Notes: a model not told the origin generated them from the letters alone. DNA of 45,237 nt from Chitinophagaceae bacterium (GCA_017853235.1 JAFMJX010000002.1:1-45237), one strand, 5' to 3'; positions 1 to 9,265 are shown, counted from the stretch's first letter. A program made the numbers and translations.

Positions 1-1694
1 GTAAAATCCATTAATGTTTTAACATAATCAGGAGAAAAATTAAATGACAACCCTGCTGCGGTATACAATTCGGGTAAAGTTTTAGTACCTCCTAAACTTA
101 AAGCATGCATGTAATTTTCCAAAGCTTGTGTTGGATTTTTTTGATATTGCATCCACATACCAATCGCACCTAATTGTGCAATACCATATTCGATGTAATA
201 AAAAGGCACTTCAAATAAATGAAGTTGACGTTGCCAACCAATTGCTCGAAAATGGTCCAACCCAGTATAATCAATACTCTTGGTAGAAAATTCATTAGCA
301 ATTTTCACCCATGCATCTGTACGCTCTTGAATGCTATGTGTAGGATGCTCATATATCCAATGTTGAAATTTGTCAATGATGGCAATCCAAGGAAAAATAG
401 TAATGGTTCTTTCTAATTGGTGTTCCTTGGCACGTTGTAAGTCGGCGGGATGATCAAAAAATGATTGCCAATGATTCATCGTAAATAATTCCATTGACAT
501 ACTTGCCACTTCTGCAATTTCCATAGGATATTCTTTAAAAGCACTCAAGGATAAAGGATGTGCTAAAAAGGAATGAATGGCATGTCCTCCTTCATGAACC
601 ATCGTAGTCACATCACTCATTTGGCCAGCAGCATTCATAAAAATAAATGGGGCTCCGGATTCGGCTAAAGGACAATTATAGCCTCCTGGCGCTTTTCCTT
701 TTCTACTCTCTAAATCAAAATGTTTTAATTCATTCATCTTTTTTAAACAGTCAGCAAAAAATGGATTTAACTGCTCAAAACAACGCACTGTTTTTTCATA
801 TAAATCTTGGCCATTCGTAAAAGGACGTAATGGTAAAGTGCCAGCTGGCTCCGCTTCGGTATCCCATGGCTTTAAAGTATCTAATCCTAATTTTTGTTTT
901 TTACGTGCATAAATTTTATCAATGATAGGAAGTACATGAAGTTTTACTGCCTCATGAAATTGAAAACAATCCTCCTTGGTATAATCAAACCTGCCCAACT
1001 CCACAAATTTATAATCACGATAATTTTGAAATCCAGCATTTACAGCAATCTGATGTCTTTTTTCAATTAAGGAAGTAAATAAATCATGCATCGCTTGTTG
1101 ATCCTGTAAACGACGTTCTTGAATTTTCATATACACCGATGCTCTCTTAGCGCGGTCTTCGCTTTCCAAAAACTGTGCAGCTTGTTGTAAAGTATATTCT
1201 TTGTCATCCACTGTAATAGTCATTTTTCCAGCAATCGTTCCATATTGTTGTTGCAATACACTTAACTCTGCCTGAAGTGGAATATTTTCGGATCTAAAAA
1301 GTTCAATGCTTTTTTTGACAGATCTTAAATAAGTATAATATTCCTTTTCATCCAATTGAGCAGTGAAACTGCATTGCATCAATTTTTTATTGAGCGCATC
1401 TGCGTAGGGCTGAATTTTAGGCTGAATTTCCATGCAGAAAAAAGTAAAGGCAGCTTCTAAAGAGGCGTCCGTGGTATCACAAGTCATTTTAATTTGTCTC
1501 CAACAAGCATCTTCACTAATAAAGGCCTCCAGTTCACTCAAATCCTTCATCCATTGCTCCAATTCCTGCTTATCGGTGATGTCTCTTTCTAAAAGCGCTT
1601 TAAAGTAAGGTTCAAGGCTATCCCAATTGGTTAATACAAAGTCCTTTGGTAAAAAATGATGGGGTAACTTTTGAATGTCCGCAGTTCTGAGCAT
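1..1694 (-). CDS. M3 family oligoendopeptidase (C-terminus cut by window edge)
   Basis: Zinc metallopeptidase of the M3 family (thimet oligopeptidase / PepF type), expected to cleave short peptides in the cytoplasm. About 564 residues are visible, starting MLRTADIQKLPHHF at the ATG on the minus strand. The zinc motif HEGGH lies at residues 367-371, followed by AIHSFLAH and then EVASMSMEL, which supplies the downstream glutamate ligand typical of the family. Family members of this type are about 570 residues, so only a few C-terminal residues are missing beyond position 1. The gene is divergent from mutL across 58 bases. Family assignment is firm; substrate is not inferable. Confidence 0.9.
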   Translation of the reverse strand, partial: MLRTADIQKLPHHFLPKDFVLTNWDSLEPYFKALLERDITDKQELEQWMKDLSELEAFISEDACWRQIKMTCDTTDASLEAAFTFFCMEIQPKIQPYADALNKKLMQCSFTAQLDEKEYYTYLRSVKKSIELFRSENIPLQAELSVLQQQYGTIAGKMTITVDDKEYTLQQAAQFLESEDRAKRASVYMKIQERRLQDQQAMHDLFTSLIEKRHQIAVNAGFQNYRDYKFVELGRFDYTKEDCFQFHEAVKLHVLPIIDKIYARKKQKLGLDTLKPWDTEAEPAGTLPLRPFTNGQDLYEKTVRCFEQLNPFFADCLKKMNELKHFDLESRKGKAPGGYNCPLAESGAPFIFMNAAGQMSDVTTMVHEGGHAIHSFLAHPLSLSAFKEYPMEIAEVASMSMELFTMNHWQSFFDHPADLQRAKEHQLERTITIFPWIAIIDKFQHWIYEHPTHSIQERTDAWVKIANEFSTKSIDYTGLDHFRAIGWQRQLHLFEVPFYYIEYGIAQLGAIGMWMQYQKNPTQALENYMHALSLGGTKTLPELYTAAGLSFNFSPDYVKTLMDF

Positions 1695-1713
1695 AAGATG
1701 AAATTTTAAGTGG

Positions 1714-1721
1714 CAAATTTA
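1714..1721 (-). promoter_or_regulatory. Candidate -7 box for the M3 peptidase gene
   Basis: TAAATTTG on the minus strand matches the Bacteroidota -7 consensus TAnnTTTG and lies 19 bases before the peptidase start codon. No convincing -33 TTG is seen at the usual spacing, so this rests on one box only. Confidence 0.4.
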
Positions 1722-1752
1722 CTACTTTTACACACTTTAATACGTTAAAAAA

Positions 1753-3585
1753 GTGTCCGATACCATTCAAATTCTTCCCGACCACATAGCCAATCAAATT
1801 GCCGCAGGCGAGGTGATTCAAAGGCCGGCGAGTGCCGTTAAGGAATTGATGGAAAATGCAGTTGATGCTGGCGCTACCGAAGTTAAGTTAATTGTGAATG
1901 ATGCCGGAAAATCGCTCATTCAAGTCATTGATAATGGAAAGGGGATGAGTCCCTCAGATGCTCAAAATGCATTTGGTCGTCATGCTACAAGTAAAATTAG
2001 AAGTATTGAGGATTTGTTTCAAATTAGATCCATGGGTTTTAGAGGAGAAGCTTTGGCTTCCATTGCAGCTGTTGCTCAAGTGACTTTAAAAACAAAAACT
2101 GCCAAGGATGAATTGGGCACAATGGTTGAAATTGAAAACAGTAAAGTCATCTCCACTAGTGCGGTGGCACATGCACAAGGAACAAACATTGCGATGAAAA
2201 ATTTATTTTTCAATGTGCCTGCAAGACGTAATTTTTTAAAAAGCAATTCCGCCGAACTCAAACATATTATTGAAGAATTCACAAGAGTCGCACTTGCTTT
2301 CCCTGAAGTATTTTTTAGCTTAACCAGCAATGGTCAAGATGTATACCATTGGGAAGGGGGAAGTTTTAAACAAAGAGCAATTCAAGTTTTAGGCAATAGC
2401 TATCAAACCAAATTAGTTGCGGTAGGAGAAAAAACAGATTACTTAACAGTATCTGGATTTGTAGGTAAGCCCGAAACTGCACGTAAAACAAGAAGTGATC
2501 AATATTTTTTTGTAAATCGTCGTTTTATTAAAAGTGCCTACTTGCATCATGCAGTAGCCAACGCTTTTGACGGACTTATTCCAAAAGACAGTTATCCAAG
2601 TTATATTTTATACATTGATGTAGATCCTGCACAAGTGGATATAAACGTGCATCCTACAAAACAGGAAATAAAATTTGAAGACGACAAAATAATATACGCT
2701 TTTGTTCAAGCTGCTGTGAAACATGCCTTAGCTCAATTTAGTATTGCTCCTTCACTTGATTTTTCCTTAGATGCGAATATTCAACAATTAGACGCAATAC
2801 AAAAACCATTTACAGATCAACAAGTACAAGACACCTCAAAAAAATCATTATATACTGGGTTTACACAAAAAAATCAAGCACATTTTATTCCCTCATCTGA
2901 AAATACAGGGAACCCTGACTGGAAAAATTTTTTTACAGATATCCCTAAAGCCGAAGAAAATTTTATTGTGAAACCTTCTTCCATGGGATTGTATAAAGAA
3001 GATGATGGATTGGCTGTCATTGAAGATGCTACCCTACTTCAATTGCATCATACTTATATTATTGCACCTACACAAAGTGGTTGTGTAATTATTCATCAGC
3101 AATTAGCCCATGAGCGAGTGTTGTATGAAAAATATCAAAAAGCAACAAGTCATCCACATGCCACACAAAAAAGCTTATTTCCTGTAGTACTAGAATTAAA
3201 TCCAAGCGATGCCATTTTACTTTCTGAAATGTTGGAAGACTTGGCATTGATTGGATACGAAATTGAAGCATTTGGATCCAATAGTTTTATCATTCAAGGA
3301 ATTCCAGCAGATGTCATTTCAGGAAATGAAAAAAATGCAATTGAATTATTGCTAGAGCAATTCAAGCACTTTAGTAATGAAGTGAAGTATAGTAAAAGAG
3401 AGAAATTAATTCGTTGCTTAGCACGTCAAATGGCTATTAAAGCAGGGCAAGCATTAAGTCAAAAGGAAATGCATGCTATTATTGAACAATTAAGTCAATG
3501 CGATATACCCAATATCACAGCTTCTGGTGCCCCCACTTATATTGAATTAAAGGAATCTTACCTAGATGGATTGTTTAGCAAATAA
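1753..3585 (+). CDS. mutL: DNA mismatch repair protein MutL
   Basis: GHKL ATPase that links MutS mismatch recognition to strand removal. The start is GTG; the N-terminus MSDTIQILPDHIANQ and the following ANQIAAGEV, ENAVDAGA, DNGKGM, GRHATSK and GFRGEAL are the canonical MutL ATPase motifs, so GTG is well supported. Residues about 1-330 are the ATPase/transducer part, then a variable linker, then a C-terminal dimerisation domain from about 420. The C-terminal domain is recognisable but its metal motifs are altered: where nicking MutLs have DQHAxxE, this protein has HQQLAHE (448-454), and the CPHGRP motif reads TASGAP (589-594). Endonuclease activity is therefore doubtful. Length (610) is normal. 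Divergent from the M3 peptidase gene. Confidence 0.96.
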   Translation: MSDTIQILPDHIANQIAAGEVIQRPASAVKELMENAVDAGATEVKLIVNDAGKSLIQVIDNGKGMSPSDAQNAFGRHATSKIRSIEDLFQIRSMGFRGEALASIAAVAQVTLKTKTAKDELGTMVEIENSKVISTSAVAHAQGTNIAMKNLFFNVPARRNFLKSNSAELKHIIEEFTRVALAFPEVFFSLTSNGQDVYHWEGGSFKQRAIQVLGNSYQTKLVAVGEKTDYLTVSGFVGKPETARKTRSDQYFFVNRRFIKSAYLHHAVANAFDGLIPKDSYPSYILYIDVDPAQVDINVHPTKQEIKFEDDKIIYAFVQAAVKHALAQFSIAPSLDFSLDANIQQLDAIQKPFTDQQVQDTSKKSLYTGFTQKNQAHFIPSSENTGNPDWKNFFTDIPKAEENFIVKPSSMGLYKEDDGLAVIEDATLLQLHHTYIIAPTQSGCVIIHQQLAHERVLYEKYQKATSHPHATQKSLFPVVLELNPSDAILLSEMLEDLALIGYEIEAFGSNSFIIQGIPADVISGNEKNAIELLLEQFKHFSNEVKYSKREKLIRCLARQMAIKAGQALSQKEMHAIIEQLSQCDIPNITASGAPTYIELKESYLDGLFSK

Positions 3586-3655
3586 GTCTAATGAATACAT
3601 TAGTTGATTTTTGCGCACCAAACGATCAAACGATTAACCTATTTGATGGAGATTA

Positions 3656-4996
3656 TTAATTTCTTTTTGCCACTTCTGTCAAATAAGCTTCCACTGCTTT
3701 ACGAACACCAGCACTTGATGGGCTCATATGATTAGAAACAAGTACCGAAAAATATAATTTTTGTTTCTTTTGTGTAAATATGAAACCACTTAAAGCAATC
3801 TGTCCTCCTAAACTTCCTGTCTTAGCATGTATTTCACCAGGAAAATTTTTATAATAACTTGCTAAAGTACCTTCCCCTCCTCTTTCAAAAATTGAAGTAA
3901 CTCTTGCTTCTCCAAATTGATCTTGCATCTTTTTTAAAATGGCAACATAATTTTGTGGTGTATTTAAATTATATCTGCTTAATCCACTGCCGTCTGCCCA
4001 ACGCATTTTTTGTGGTAAGCCAGCAAAGTCAGATTTTAAAATGGTATCAATAATGAGCCCATCATCCATTTTGCCTAAGACTTGTTCACTAGCCATAAGC
4101 AATACTTGTTCTGCAAAAAAATTATCACTTCGGCGCATCATGATCTTTAATAAAGAATCGGTAGGTACCGTTTTCACAAGATGGGATTTGGCTAATATGG
4201 GATATGAAATATTTTGAATATCTATTTTAGTTGATAAAGTATCATTCAATAACAAAACAGGTAAATTGGCATTATAGTAATTGACATCAAATGGAACTTG
4301 AAAATACTTAGCAGTATTTTTTTGGTTTGTTGTAAAAAAGAAATTACCCACCTGTTTGCGAGTCCATTGTTTTTGATAGGCAGCATCCATTTCCTTAATT
4401 CCTTTAAAAAAATAGGAAGGTCGTGTTTGAACATTTCCATTGGAACTATAAAAATGTACTACGTTACCATAAATAGGCATGCGAGATCTTTGTGGCTGAT
4501 AATCTTCGGCGTAATCATTCCAAGCCCATCCATCCCCAAATGCGTCAAAATGGTCTGCAATATTTTGATATTGAACCACTACCGTTTTTTTTGTTTGACG
4601 AATTAAATCCAATATTGGTTGGTAGGTAAAATCGGGATGTAAAAAACTAGGGTCTCCTTTTGGTAATAAAAATAAAGTGTCCTGATTTTCTGCCACACCC
4701 CAACCAGGTAAAGAATCGCCTAAAAAACGCAAACCCACATAAGTCGCTAAAATTTTAGTATTACTTGCGGGGGTAAAATAGTGATCACTTTGGTATTGAT
4801 TTACCCATTGTTGTTTGCTGTCATTGAACACTGCAATACCAACATGGGCTCCTTGTAACGCATTGGAATGCAATAATGTTTTTTGCGCTTTTTGAATACC
4901 ACAAGCACTTGCAAAAAACAAAGCCGCCGTTAAAATAATGTAATTAGGAATAAATTGTTGATTGAACACTATTCTCTTTCTAAAGCCCTTAACCAT
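3656..4996 (-). CDS. dacB: D-alanyl-D-alanine carboxypeptidase/endopeptidase, PBP4 (S13) family
   Basis: Serine peptidase of peptidoglycan that removes the terminal D-Ala or cuts D-Ala-linked cross-bridges in the periplasm. All three active-site motifs are visible: SNTK at 78-81 (Ser78 nucleophile), SDN at 290-292 and KTG at 392-394. The N-terminus has a basic stretch, a hydrophobic segment and the sequence ASAC at 29-32, so it may be a lipoprotein (weak lipobox). The insert between SxxK and SxN is large, as in the family; 446 residues is typical. Its start overlaps the end of the upstream ureohydrolase-like gene by 28 bases, indicating co-transcription. Confidence 0.92.
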   Translation of the reverse strand: MVKGFRKRIVFNQQFIPNYIILTAALFFASACGIQKAQKTLLHSNALQGAHVGIAVFNDSKQQWVNQYQSDHYFTPASNTKILATYVGLRFLGDSLPGWGVAENQDTLFLLPKGDPSFLHPDFTYQPILDLIRQTKKTVVVQYQNIADHFDAFGDGWAWNDYAEDYQPQRSRMPIYGNVVHFYSSNGNVQTRPSYFFKGIKEMDAAYQKQWTRKQVGNFFFTTNQKNTAKYFQVPFDVNYYNANLPVLLLNDTLSTKIDIQNISYPILAKSHLVKTVPTDSLLKIMMRRSDNFFAEQVLLMASEQVLGKMDDGLIIDTILKSDFAGLPQKMRWADGSGLSRYNLNTPQNYVAILKKMQDQFGEARVTSIFERGGEGTLASYYKNFPGEIHAKTGSLGGQIALSGFIFTQKKQKLYFSVLVSNHMSPSSAGVRKAVEAYLTEVAKRN

Positions 4997-6102
4997 CTTT
5001 CTGGAATTTCGTTATTGGAAGCTACTAAATAATCTTTATAACTACAAGGACTCCACTCGTTATTATGCAATTGCATCCACCATCTGCCTGTACTTTTACT
5101 TTGCAAAAAGTGAGTTTCAATATCTGAAAAAGCAATATGAAATTCTTTAAAACGGTCTGTGTCAGATAAAGGCGATTCCTTCTTTCCTTTTTGAACGCCA
5201 TCTATAATGTACCAAATCATTTGGGCCATTTGTACCGCCGTCATGCCATGTACATCCAATTCGGCTTGGTATCCAAAAAGTCCAATGGTGCTGGTTTTCC
5301 AGCTCATTCCAGCATATTGCATCAACACACAAGCTTCTTCGCCATTAAAACCATTAGGTGTTATTAAATTAGCGGGTGCTTGTGCATTTTGAATTGCACT
5401 AATATCAAAACTTACGATATGACTATCTCTTATAGCTGGTTCCATTTCTTCAATACTTTCTCTCACTTTTCCTAATCTAAAACAATCAAATCGAAGCTTA
5501 TCAATTGTTTCTAACATATGAGGATGCATGAAATAACTTTGGAATCCAATATGACAATAATGATTTAAATGATTAGGCAAGCCAGTAAAAAGTTCTTCTA
5601 AAAAATGATCTGATGGCAATCTGGCTTCTAAGTCTAAATCAATTTTAGCATCCACCACTGCAGCATTTACTAAAGTGGGGATAGAAGTATAAGCATGGTA
5701 TTGCGCCAAGGTTAAATCATGTGACCCGCCAATAATAACAATTTTTTTGTTTTGTAAAAGGAGTTCAGAAATGACCGTCCTGAGAGCTGCATAACTATCT
5801 TGAATAGATTGCCCAATTTTTACATTCCCAATATCCGCAATAGTGACTTGTGCATGCCAGTAGTATAAATTGTATAAAGCTGTTCGGATGGCATTGGCGG
5901 CTACATGCCCATTGAGTGCAAATCCTGCACCACGACATTCCCCGGCACCAATAATTACAATATCAGCCTCTGAAATATCAGGAAGAGTCCCTTCATTCAC
6001 CTTGATATGCTTCCCTAATTGCGTATCTCGATAGCCTTCATCCAAGGATATTTGAGCTAAATTAATAGGTGTAAGAAAATCTTGTATGGTACTTAATGAC
6101 AT
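4969..6102 (-). CDS. Formimidoylglutamase/arginase-family (ureohydrolase-fold) protein with altered metal site
   Basis: The fold is recognised from GGSHDLT (His128, Asp129), the aspartate-rich strand at 151-155 and SFDIS at 231-235, which match the three metal-binding blocks of arginase/agmatinase/formimidoylglutamase enzymes. Two ligands are replaced: the DxHxD block reads DAKID (Lys153 instead of His) and the DxD block reads DIS (Ser235 instead of Asp). From memory, homologues annotated as formimidoylglutamase in Bacteroidota show comparable degeneration, so this may be a lineage-wide non-canonical or non-enzymatic member. No histidine-utilisation genes are nearby. It is followed with overlap by the PBP4 gene and preceded, 61 bases away, by a response regulator. 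Confidence 0.75.
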   Translation of the reverse strand: MSLSTIQDFLTPINLAQISLDEGYRDTQLGKHIKVNEGTLPDISEADIVIIGAGECRGAGFALNGHVAANAIRTALYNLYYWHAQVTIADIGNVKIGQSIQDSYAALRTVISELLLQNKKIVIIGGSHDLTLAQYHAYTSIPTLVNAAVVDAKIDLDLEARLPSDHFLEELFTGLPNHLNHYCHIGFQSYFMHPHMLETIDKLRFDCFRLGKVRESIEEMEPAIRDSHIVSFDISAIQNAQAPANLITPNGFNGEEACVLMQYAGMSWKTSTIGLFGYQAELDVHGMTAVQMAQMIWYIIDGVQKGKKESPLSDTDRFKEFHIAFSDIETHFLQSKSTGRWWMQLHNNEWSPCSYKDYLVASNNEIPERWLRALERE

Positions 6103-6163
6103 TGAACAGGTTTATCTACCTGAAATAACGACTAAATTGCAAAAAGATTGCCCTAAAAAGGGG

Positions 6164-6868
6164 CTAATCCTGAAATTTATAGCCTACCCCCCTAATGGAA
6201 ATGAAATGAACTGGATTTTTGGGGTCTTGCTCGAAATATTTTCTAAAATTCAATATAAAATTATCAATCGTTCGCGTATTTGGGAACACATTATACCCCC
6301 AAACAGTTTGCAAAATTCTTTCTCTAGTGATGATTGTGTTTTTATTTTCAATTAATAATTTTAAAAGCATTCCTTCCTTTTTGGTTAAAGTAATGGCCAC
6401 GCCAAGATGAGATGTTGCTTCTAATAATTTGAAATAAACAGTATTGCTTCCAAAACGATATTGATCCAATGCAGCAGGTGCAGTATTTGATTGAGTAGAT
6501 TTTTGAATCAGTTTACCCACTCTTAATAAAAGTTCTTCTAAATTAAATGGTTTAGTTAAATAATCGTCGGCCCCAAGTTTGAGTCCTTGCACTCTATTCA
6601 AACTTGTATTTTTTGCACTCAATACCAAAATGGGGGTTTCATTGTTATTTAAGCGAACCGTTTCGATAATGGAGAAGCCATCTAAACCAGGAAGCATGAC
6701 ATCTAAAATAATTAAATCAAAATGACTGTGTTGAATTAGCTGTAAGGCCTTAGGGCCTTCAAATGCAGATGTTACATCATAGCCTTCCATTTCTAAATTC
6801 AACTTAAGGGCTTCATGTAAATGAAGTTCATCCTCTACCAATAATATGTTGGGTTGATAATCGCTCAT
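6164..6868 (-). CDS. OmpR/PhoB-family response regulator
   Basis: Two-domain DNA-binding response regulator, 234 residues. The receiver domain covers about 7-120, with acidic residues E12-D13, phospho-acceptor Asp56 (in LIILDVMLPG) and conserved Lys106 (in TKPF). A winged-helix output domain follows (about 135-232) with the typical sequence GVGYKF near the end. Its start overlaps the stop of the sensor kinase gene by 4 bases (ATGA), so the two are translationally coupled and form a pair. The signal sensed is unknown; gldH and a cell-wall peptidase in the same chain hint at envelope-related regulation, but that is inference. Confidence 0.95.
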   Translation of the reverse strand: MSDYQPNILLVEDELHLHEALKLNLEMEGYDVTSAFEGPKALQLIQHSHFDLIILDVMLPGLDGFSIIETVRLNNNETPILVLSAKNTSLNRVQGLKLGADDYLTKPFNLEELLLRVGKLIQKSTQSNTAPAALDQYRFGSNTVYFKLLEATSHLGVAITLTKKEGMLLKLLIENKNTIITRERILQTVWGYNVFPNTRTIDNFILNFRKYFEQDPKNPVHFISIRGVGYKFQD

Positions 6869-7848
6869 CCTATTGGAAATTTGATCGTAAAAACAGAACC
6901 TACCGGTACATGATCGCTTATTTTGATAGTAGCTCCATGAAAATCAGCTATTTTTTTACATAAAAAAAGTCCTAAACCAGTTCCCTTTGAAGTACGTGTA
7001 TTTTCCTCGCCCATTCGGTAAAATTTTTCAAATACTTTTTCTCTTTCTTCAACAGGAATACCTGCACCTTCATCAGCTACCTCCAAAATATGCGATTGCG
7101 AATTTGAATACACTCTTAAAGTGATGGGCTGTGTGAGTGGGGAATATTTATGCGCATTGTCTAATAAATTATTAATCAATAGCTGTATTAATATAGTTTC
7201 TCCTTTAATAGGTAGGACTTCATTACAAGTATACTCAATCAACCTATCAGGGTATCTTTCTTTAAATGAACCAATAGCTTGCATTGCTATGGCAGCAATA
7301 TCAATAATTTGTTTTTCTGATTCGTATTTTCCCATATCTAGCTGAGAAGCTAATAAAATATTATTACAAAGGGTATCTAATCTTTTAGTTTCCTTTAAAG
7401 TGTTTTCAATGAGTTTTTTTTGTTGCGCAGGTTCCAAATCGCGTTTTAATAAAGTTTCAATATTTAACTGAGTGACAGCAATTGGTGTTTTTAATTCGTG
7501 TGTCACCGCCATCATAAAATTTTGCTGTTGGTTAGAATACTTTAATTGTTTTAACAAGGATCGATATACATAGAGCGCTCCTACTAAAAATAAAAATAAA
7601 AAAGTAATGCCTTCCCCTAAATATTGCTTTGTTTTGCGTGATTCAAAGTTTTCAATGCTCTTTACTTTTGCATACAAGGCAGGATCATTCAAGGATATTG
7701 ATTGAAATTTAATATTAGCTATTTCGGAATTTTGTTTTTCTAAGGATACATACCACCATATAAATGCAGCCACCATATAGGTCAAGAAAATCCAATAAAT
7801 AAAATTGACAAACTTTAACTTATTAAAGTTGAAATATTTATTTTTCAT
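6865..7848 (-). CDS. Two-component sensor histidine kinase
   Basis: Inner-membrane histidine kinase of 327 residues. Two membrane segments are seen (about 14-34 and 80-96) enclosing a short extracytoplasmic loop of about 45 residues with no recognisable sensor fold. The HisKA domain has the phospho-acceptor His117 in THELKTPIA, and the ATPase domain has the N box (NNLLDNAHKYS), G1 (DEGAGIP), F box (FEKFYRM) and G2 (GTGLGLFL). It overlaps gldH by 4 bases upstream and its response regulator by 4 bases downstream. The small sensor loop suggests a membrane-associated or ion/stress signal, but nothing specific can be claimed. Confidence 0.94.
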   Translation of the reverse strand: MKNKYFNFNKLKFVNFIYWIFLTYMVAAFIWWYVSLEKQNSEIANIKFQSISLNDPALYAKVKSIENFESRKTKQYLGEGITFLFLFLVGALYVYRSLLKQLKYSNQQQNFMMAVTHELKTPIAVTQLNIETLLKRDLEPAQQKKLIENTLKETKRLDTLCNNILLASQLDMGKYESEKQIIDIAAIAMQAIGSFKERYPDRLIEYTCNEVLPIKGETILIQLLINNLLDNAHKYSPLTQPITLRVYSNSQSHILEVADEGAGIPVEEREKVFEKFYRMGEENTRTSKGTGLGLFLCKKIADFHGATIKISDHVPVGSVFTIKFPIG

Positions 7849-8339
7849 GGCTGCACTTTTTCCACACGAATGCCTGTAGCCAAAACCCCCATCAATGGAT
7901 CTTCCCGCATGGTGTGTTGAAGACTAAAATGATAGGTTCCCCATTTCAATTTGGTTGGTATGGCGTTAATAGGAATACGTTGATCAAAAATATCATCCAT
8001 CCCTACGCCCAACCATCCTTTTTGATCATCGGCCAATTGTAAGTTGAGTGTTTGTTTAACAGCACTATCCTTCGGGGATTGCGTTGTAAATTCTACCCAA
8101 ATATTTTTATATCGATACGCGTTATGATGTCTTATTACAAAAAATATTTTATATGAAGCATTGGTATCTGTTATGGCAAAATCATACTTATTAATTTGTT
8201 GAGAGGACCACTCATGCGTGGGGTAGATGGTGTTTTGCTCATATAATTTAATAGGTTCGCAACCAGCTATGATTAATAACATTAAAATAATACCCACCCC
8301 ATTATAAATAAATTTTTTCCAAAACATCTTACAAAACAT
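7845..8339 (-). CDS. gldH: Gliding motility lipoprotein GldH
   Basis: Small lipoprotein of 164 residues with a hydrophobic signal and lipobox IAGC (Cys27). After the cysteine, the spacing of WVEF, QLADDQKGWLGVGMDDIFD and the late YHFSLQHTMREDPL followed by LATGIRVE matches the GldH pattern (conserved D..G.WLG.G..D and Q.MR). GldH is an outer-membrane-associated lipoprotein required for gliding in Flavobacterium johnsoniae and is linked to the type IX secretion machinery. The start used gives an 11-base overlap with yicC; a second ATG at 8327 would remove the overlap and leave the lipobox intact. Embedded between yicC and the kinase gene with overlaps on both sides. Confidence 0.82.
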   Translation of the reverse strand: MFCKMFWKKFIYNGVGIILMLLIIAGCEPIKLYEQNTIYPTHEWSSQQINKYDFAITDTNASYKIFFVIRHHNAYRYKNIWVEFTTQSPKDSAVKQTLNLQLADDQKGWLGVGMDDIFDQRIPINAIPTKLKWGTYHFSLQHTMREDPLMGVLATGIRVEKVQP

Positions 8340-9204
8340 TTAGTATTTGTTCTTTTGCTTTTTCTAATTCATCTTTCATTAAAATTACGGCCTTTTGAAT
8401 AGCCACATCATTGGCTTTAGACCCAGTAGTATTTATTTCGCGTCCAATTTCTTGCAATACAAATGATAATTTTTTTCCTTTGCATGGGTCCGACTCATTC
8501 ATGATTGTCTTGAAATAAGTACAATGATTTTTAAGTCTAACGCGTTCTTCAGAAATATCAATTTTTTCGATGTAATAAATCAATTCTTGTTCCAATCTGT
8601 TGGTATCGTATTTATCTGTGCCCACATATTGTTCTAATAATTTAACCAAACCTTCCTTTATTTTATCCCTACGATTTGGTTCCAATTTTTCGACGATTAC
8701 TTGTTGTGCTTCGATTGCTTCTATTTTCTCTAACAAATCTTTTTCGATGGACTTGCCTTCTTCTTTACGATGGGCAGTTAAATGTTGAATGGCTTGTTGT
8801 AATAAACTTAAAACAGATGCCCATTCTTCCTCAGATAATACTTCATTACTAGAGGAAACTACATCTGGCATTTTTAATAAAGTGCTTAAAATGTTGTCTT
8901 TTTCAATACCTAACTCATTGGCTAATTCAATGATGGGTTGGTAATAAGATTTAGCTAATTCTTTATTTACGCTCACCGGCTTGGACGCTCCATTGGATTT
9001 AATTGAAATATTACACTCCACACTTCCTCTAAATAACTCTTCATTTAGTTTATTACGAATTTCCACTTCATAAGGCTTTAATAAAGAAGGCATATTAAGC
9101 CTCACATCAAACTGTTTCCCATTTAAGGACTTCACTTCAATTAAGAAAGTTTTGTCCTTATAAGTGGCCTCAGCCCTCCCATAACCCGTCATTGAGTAAA
9201 TCAT
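8329..9204 (-). CDS. yicC: YicC-family endoribonuclease
   Basis: Full-length (291 residues) YicC-family protein, starting MIYSMTGYGRAEA as is usual for the family, with the C-terminal DUF1732 part around GREINTTGSKAND and the terminal EKAKEQILNVL. Members are oligomeric endoribonucleases; in E. coli YicC is implicated in degradation of small RNA. The middle is rich in charged helices. It is the first gene of the chain yicC-gldH-kinase-regulator. In many genomes yicC precedes gmk, but here gldH follows instead. Confidence 0.93.
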   Translation of the reverse strand: MIYSMTGYGRAEATYKDKTFLIEVKSLNGKQFDVRLNMPSLLKPYEVEIRNKLNEELFRGSVECNISIKSNGASKPVSVNKELAKSYYQPIIELANELGIEKDNILSTLLKMPDVVSSSNEVLSEEEWASVLSLLQQAIQHLTAHRKEEGKSIEKDLLEKIEAIEAQQVIVEKLEPNRRDKIKEGLVKLLEQYVGTDKYDTNRLEQELIYYIEKIDISEERVRLKNHCTYFKTIMNESDPCKGKKLSFVLQEIGREINTTGSKANDVAIQKAVILMKDELEKAKEQILNVL

Positions 9205-9265
9205 AATAAACCCTTTTTAAATAGTGTGTAAAGGTATTAAAATTATAGGCAAGGGCATTCGTTTT

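Noticed and set aside
3588..3603. Hairpin CTAATG-AATA-CATTAG after mutL
   Set aside because: Six weak A-T-rich pairs and an interrupted T-run; too weak to call as a terminator. The rest of 3586-3655 shows nothing else.
6140..6163. GCCC/GGGC hairpin after the response regulator as a terminator
   Set aside because: Only four to five pairs and the next gene follows within 61 bases; read-through is as likely, so it was not listed.
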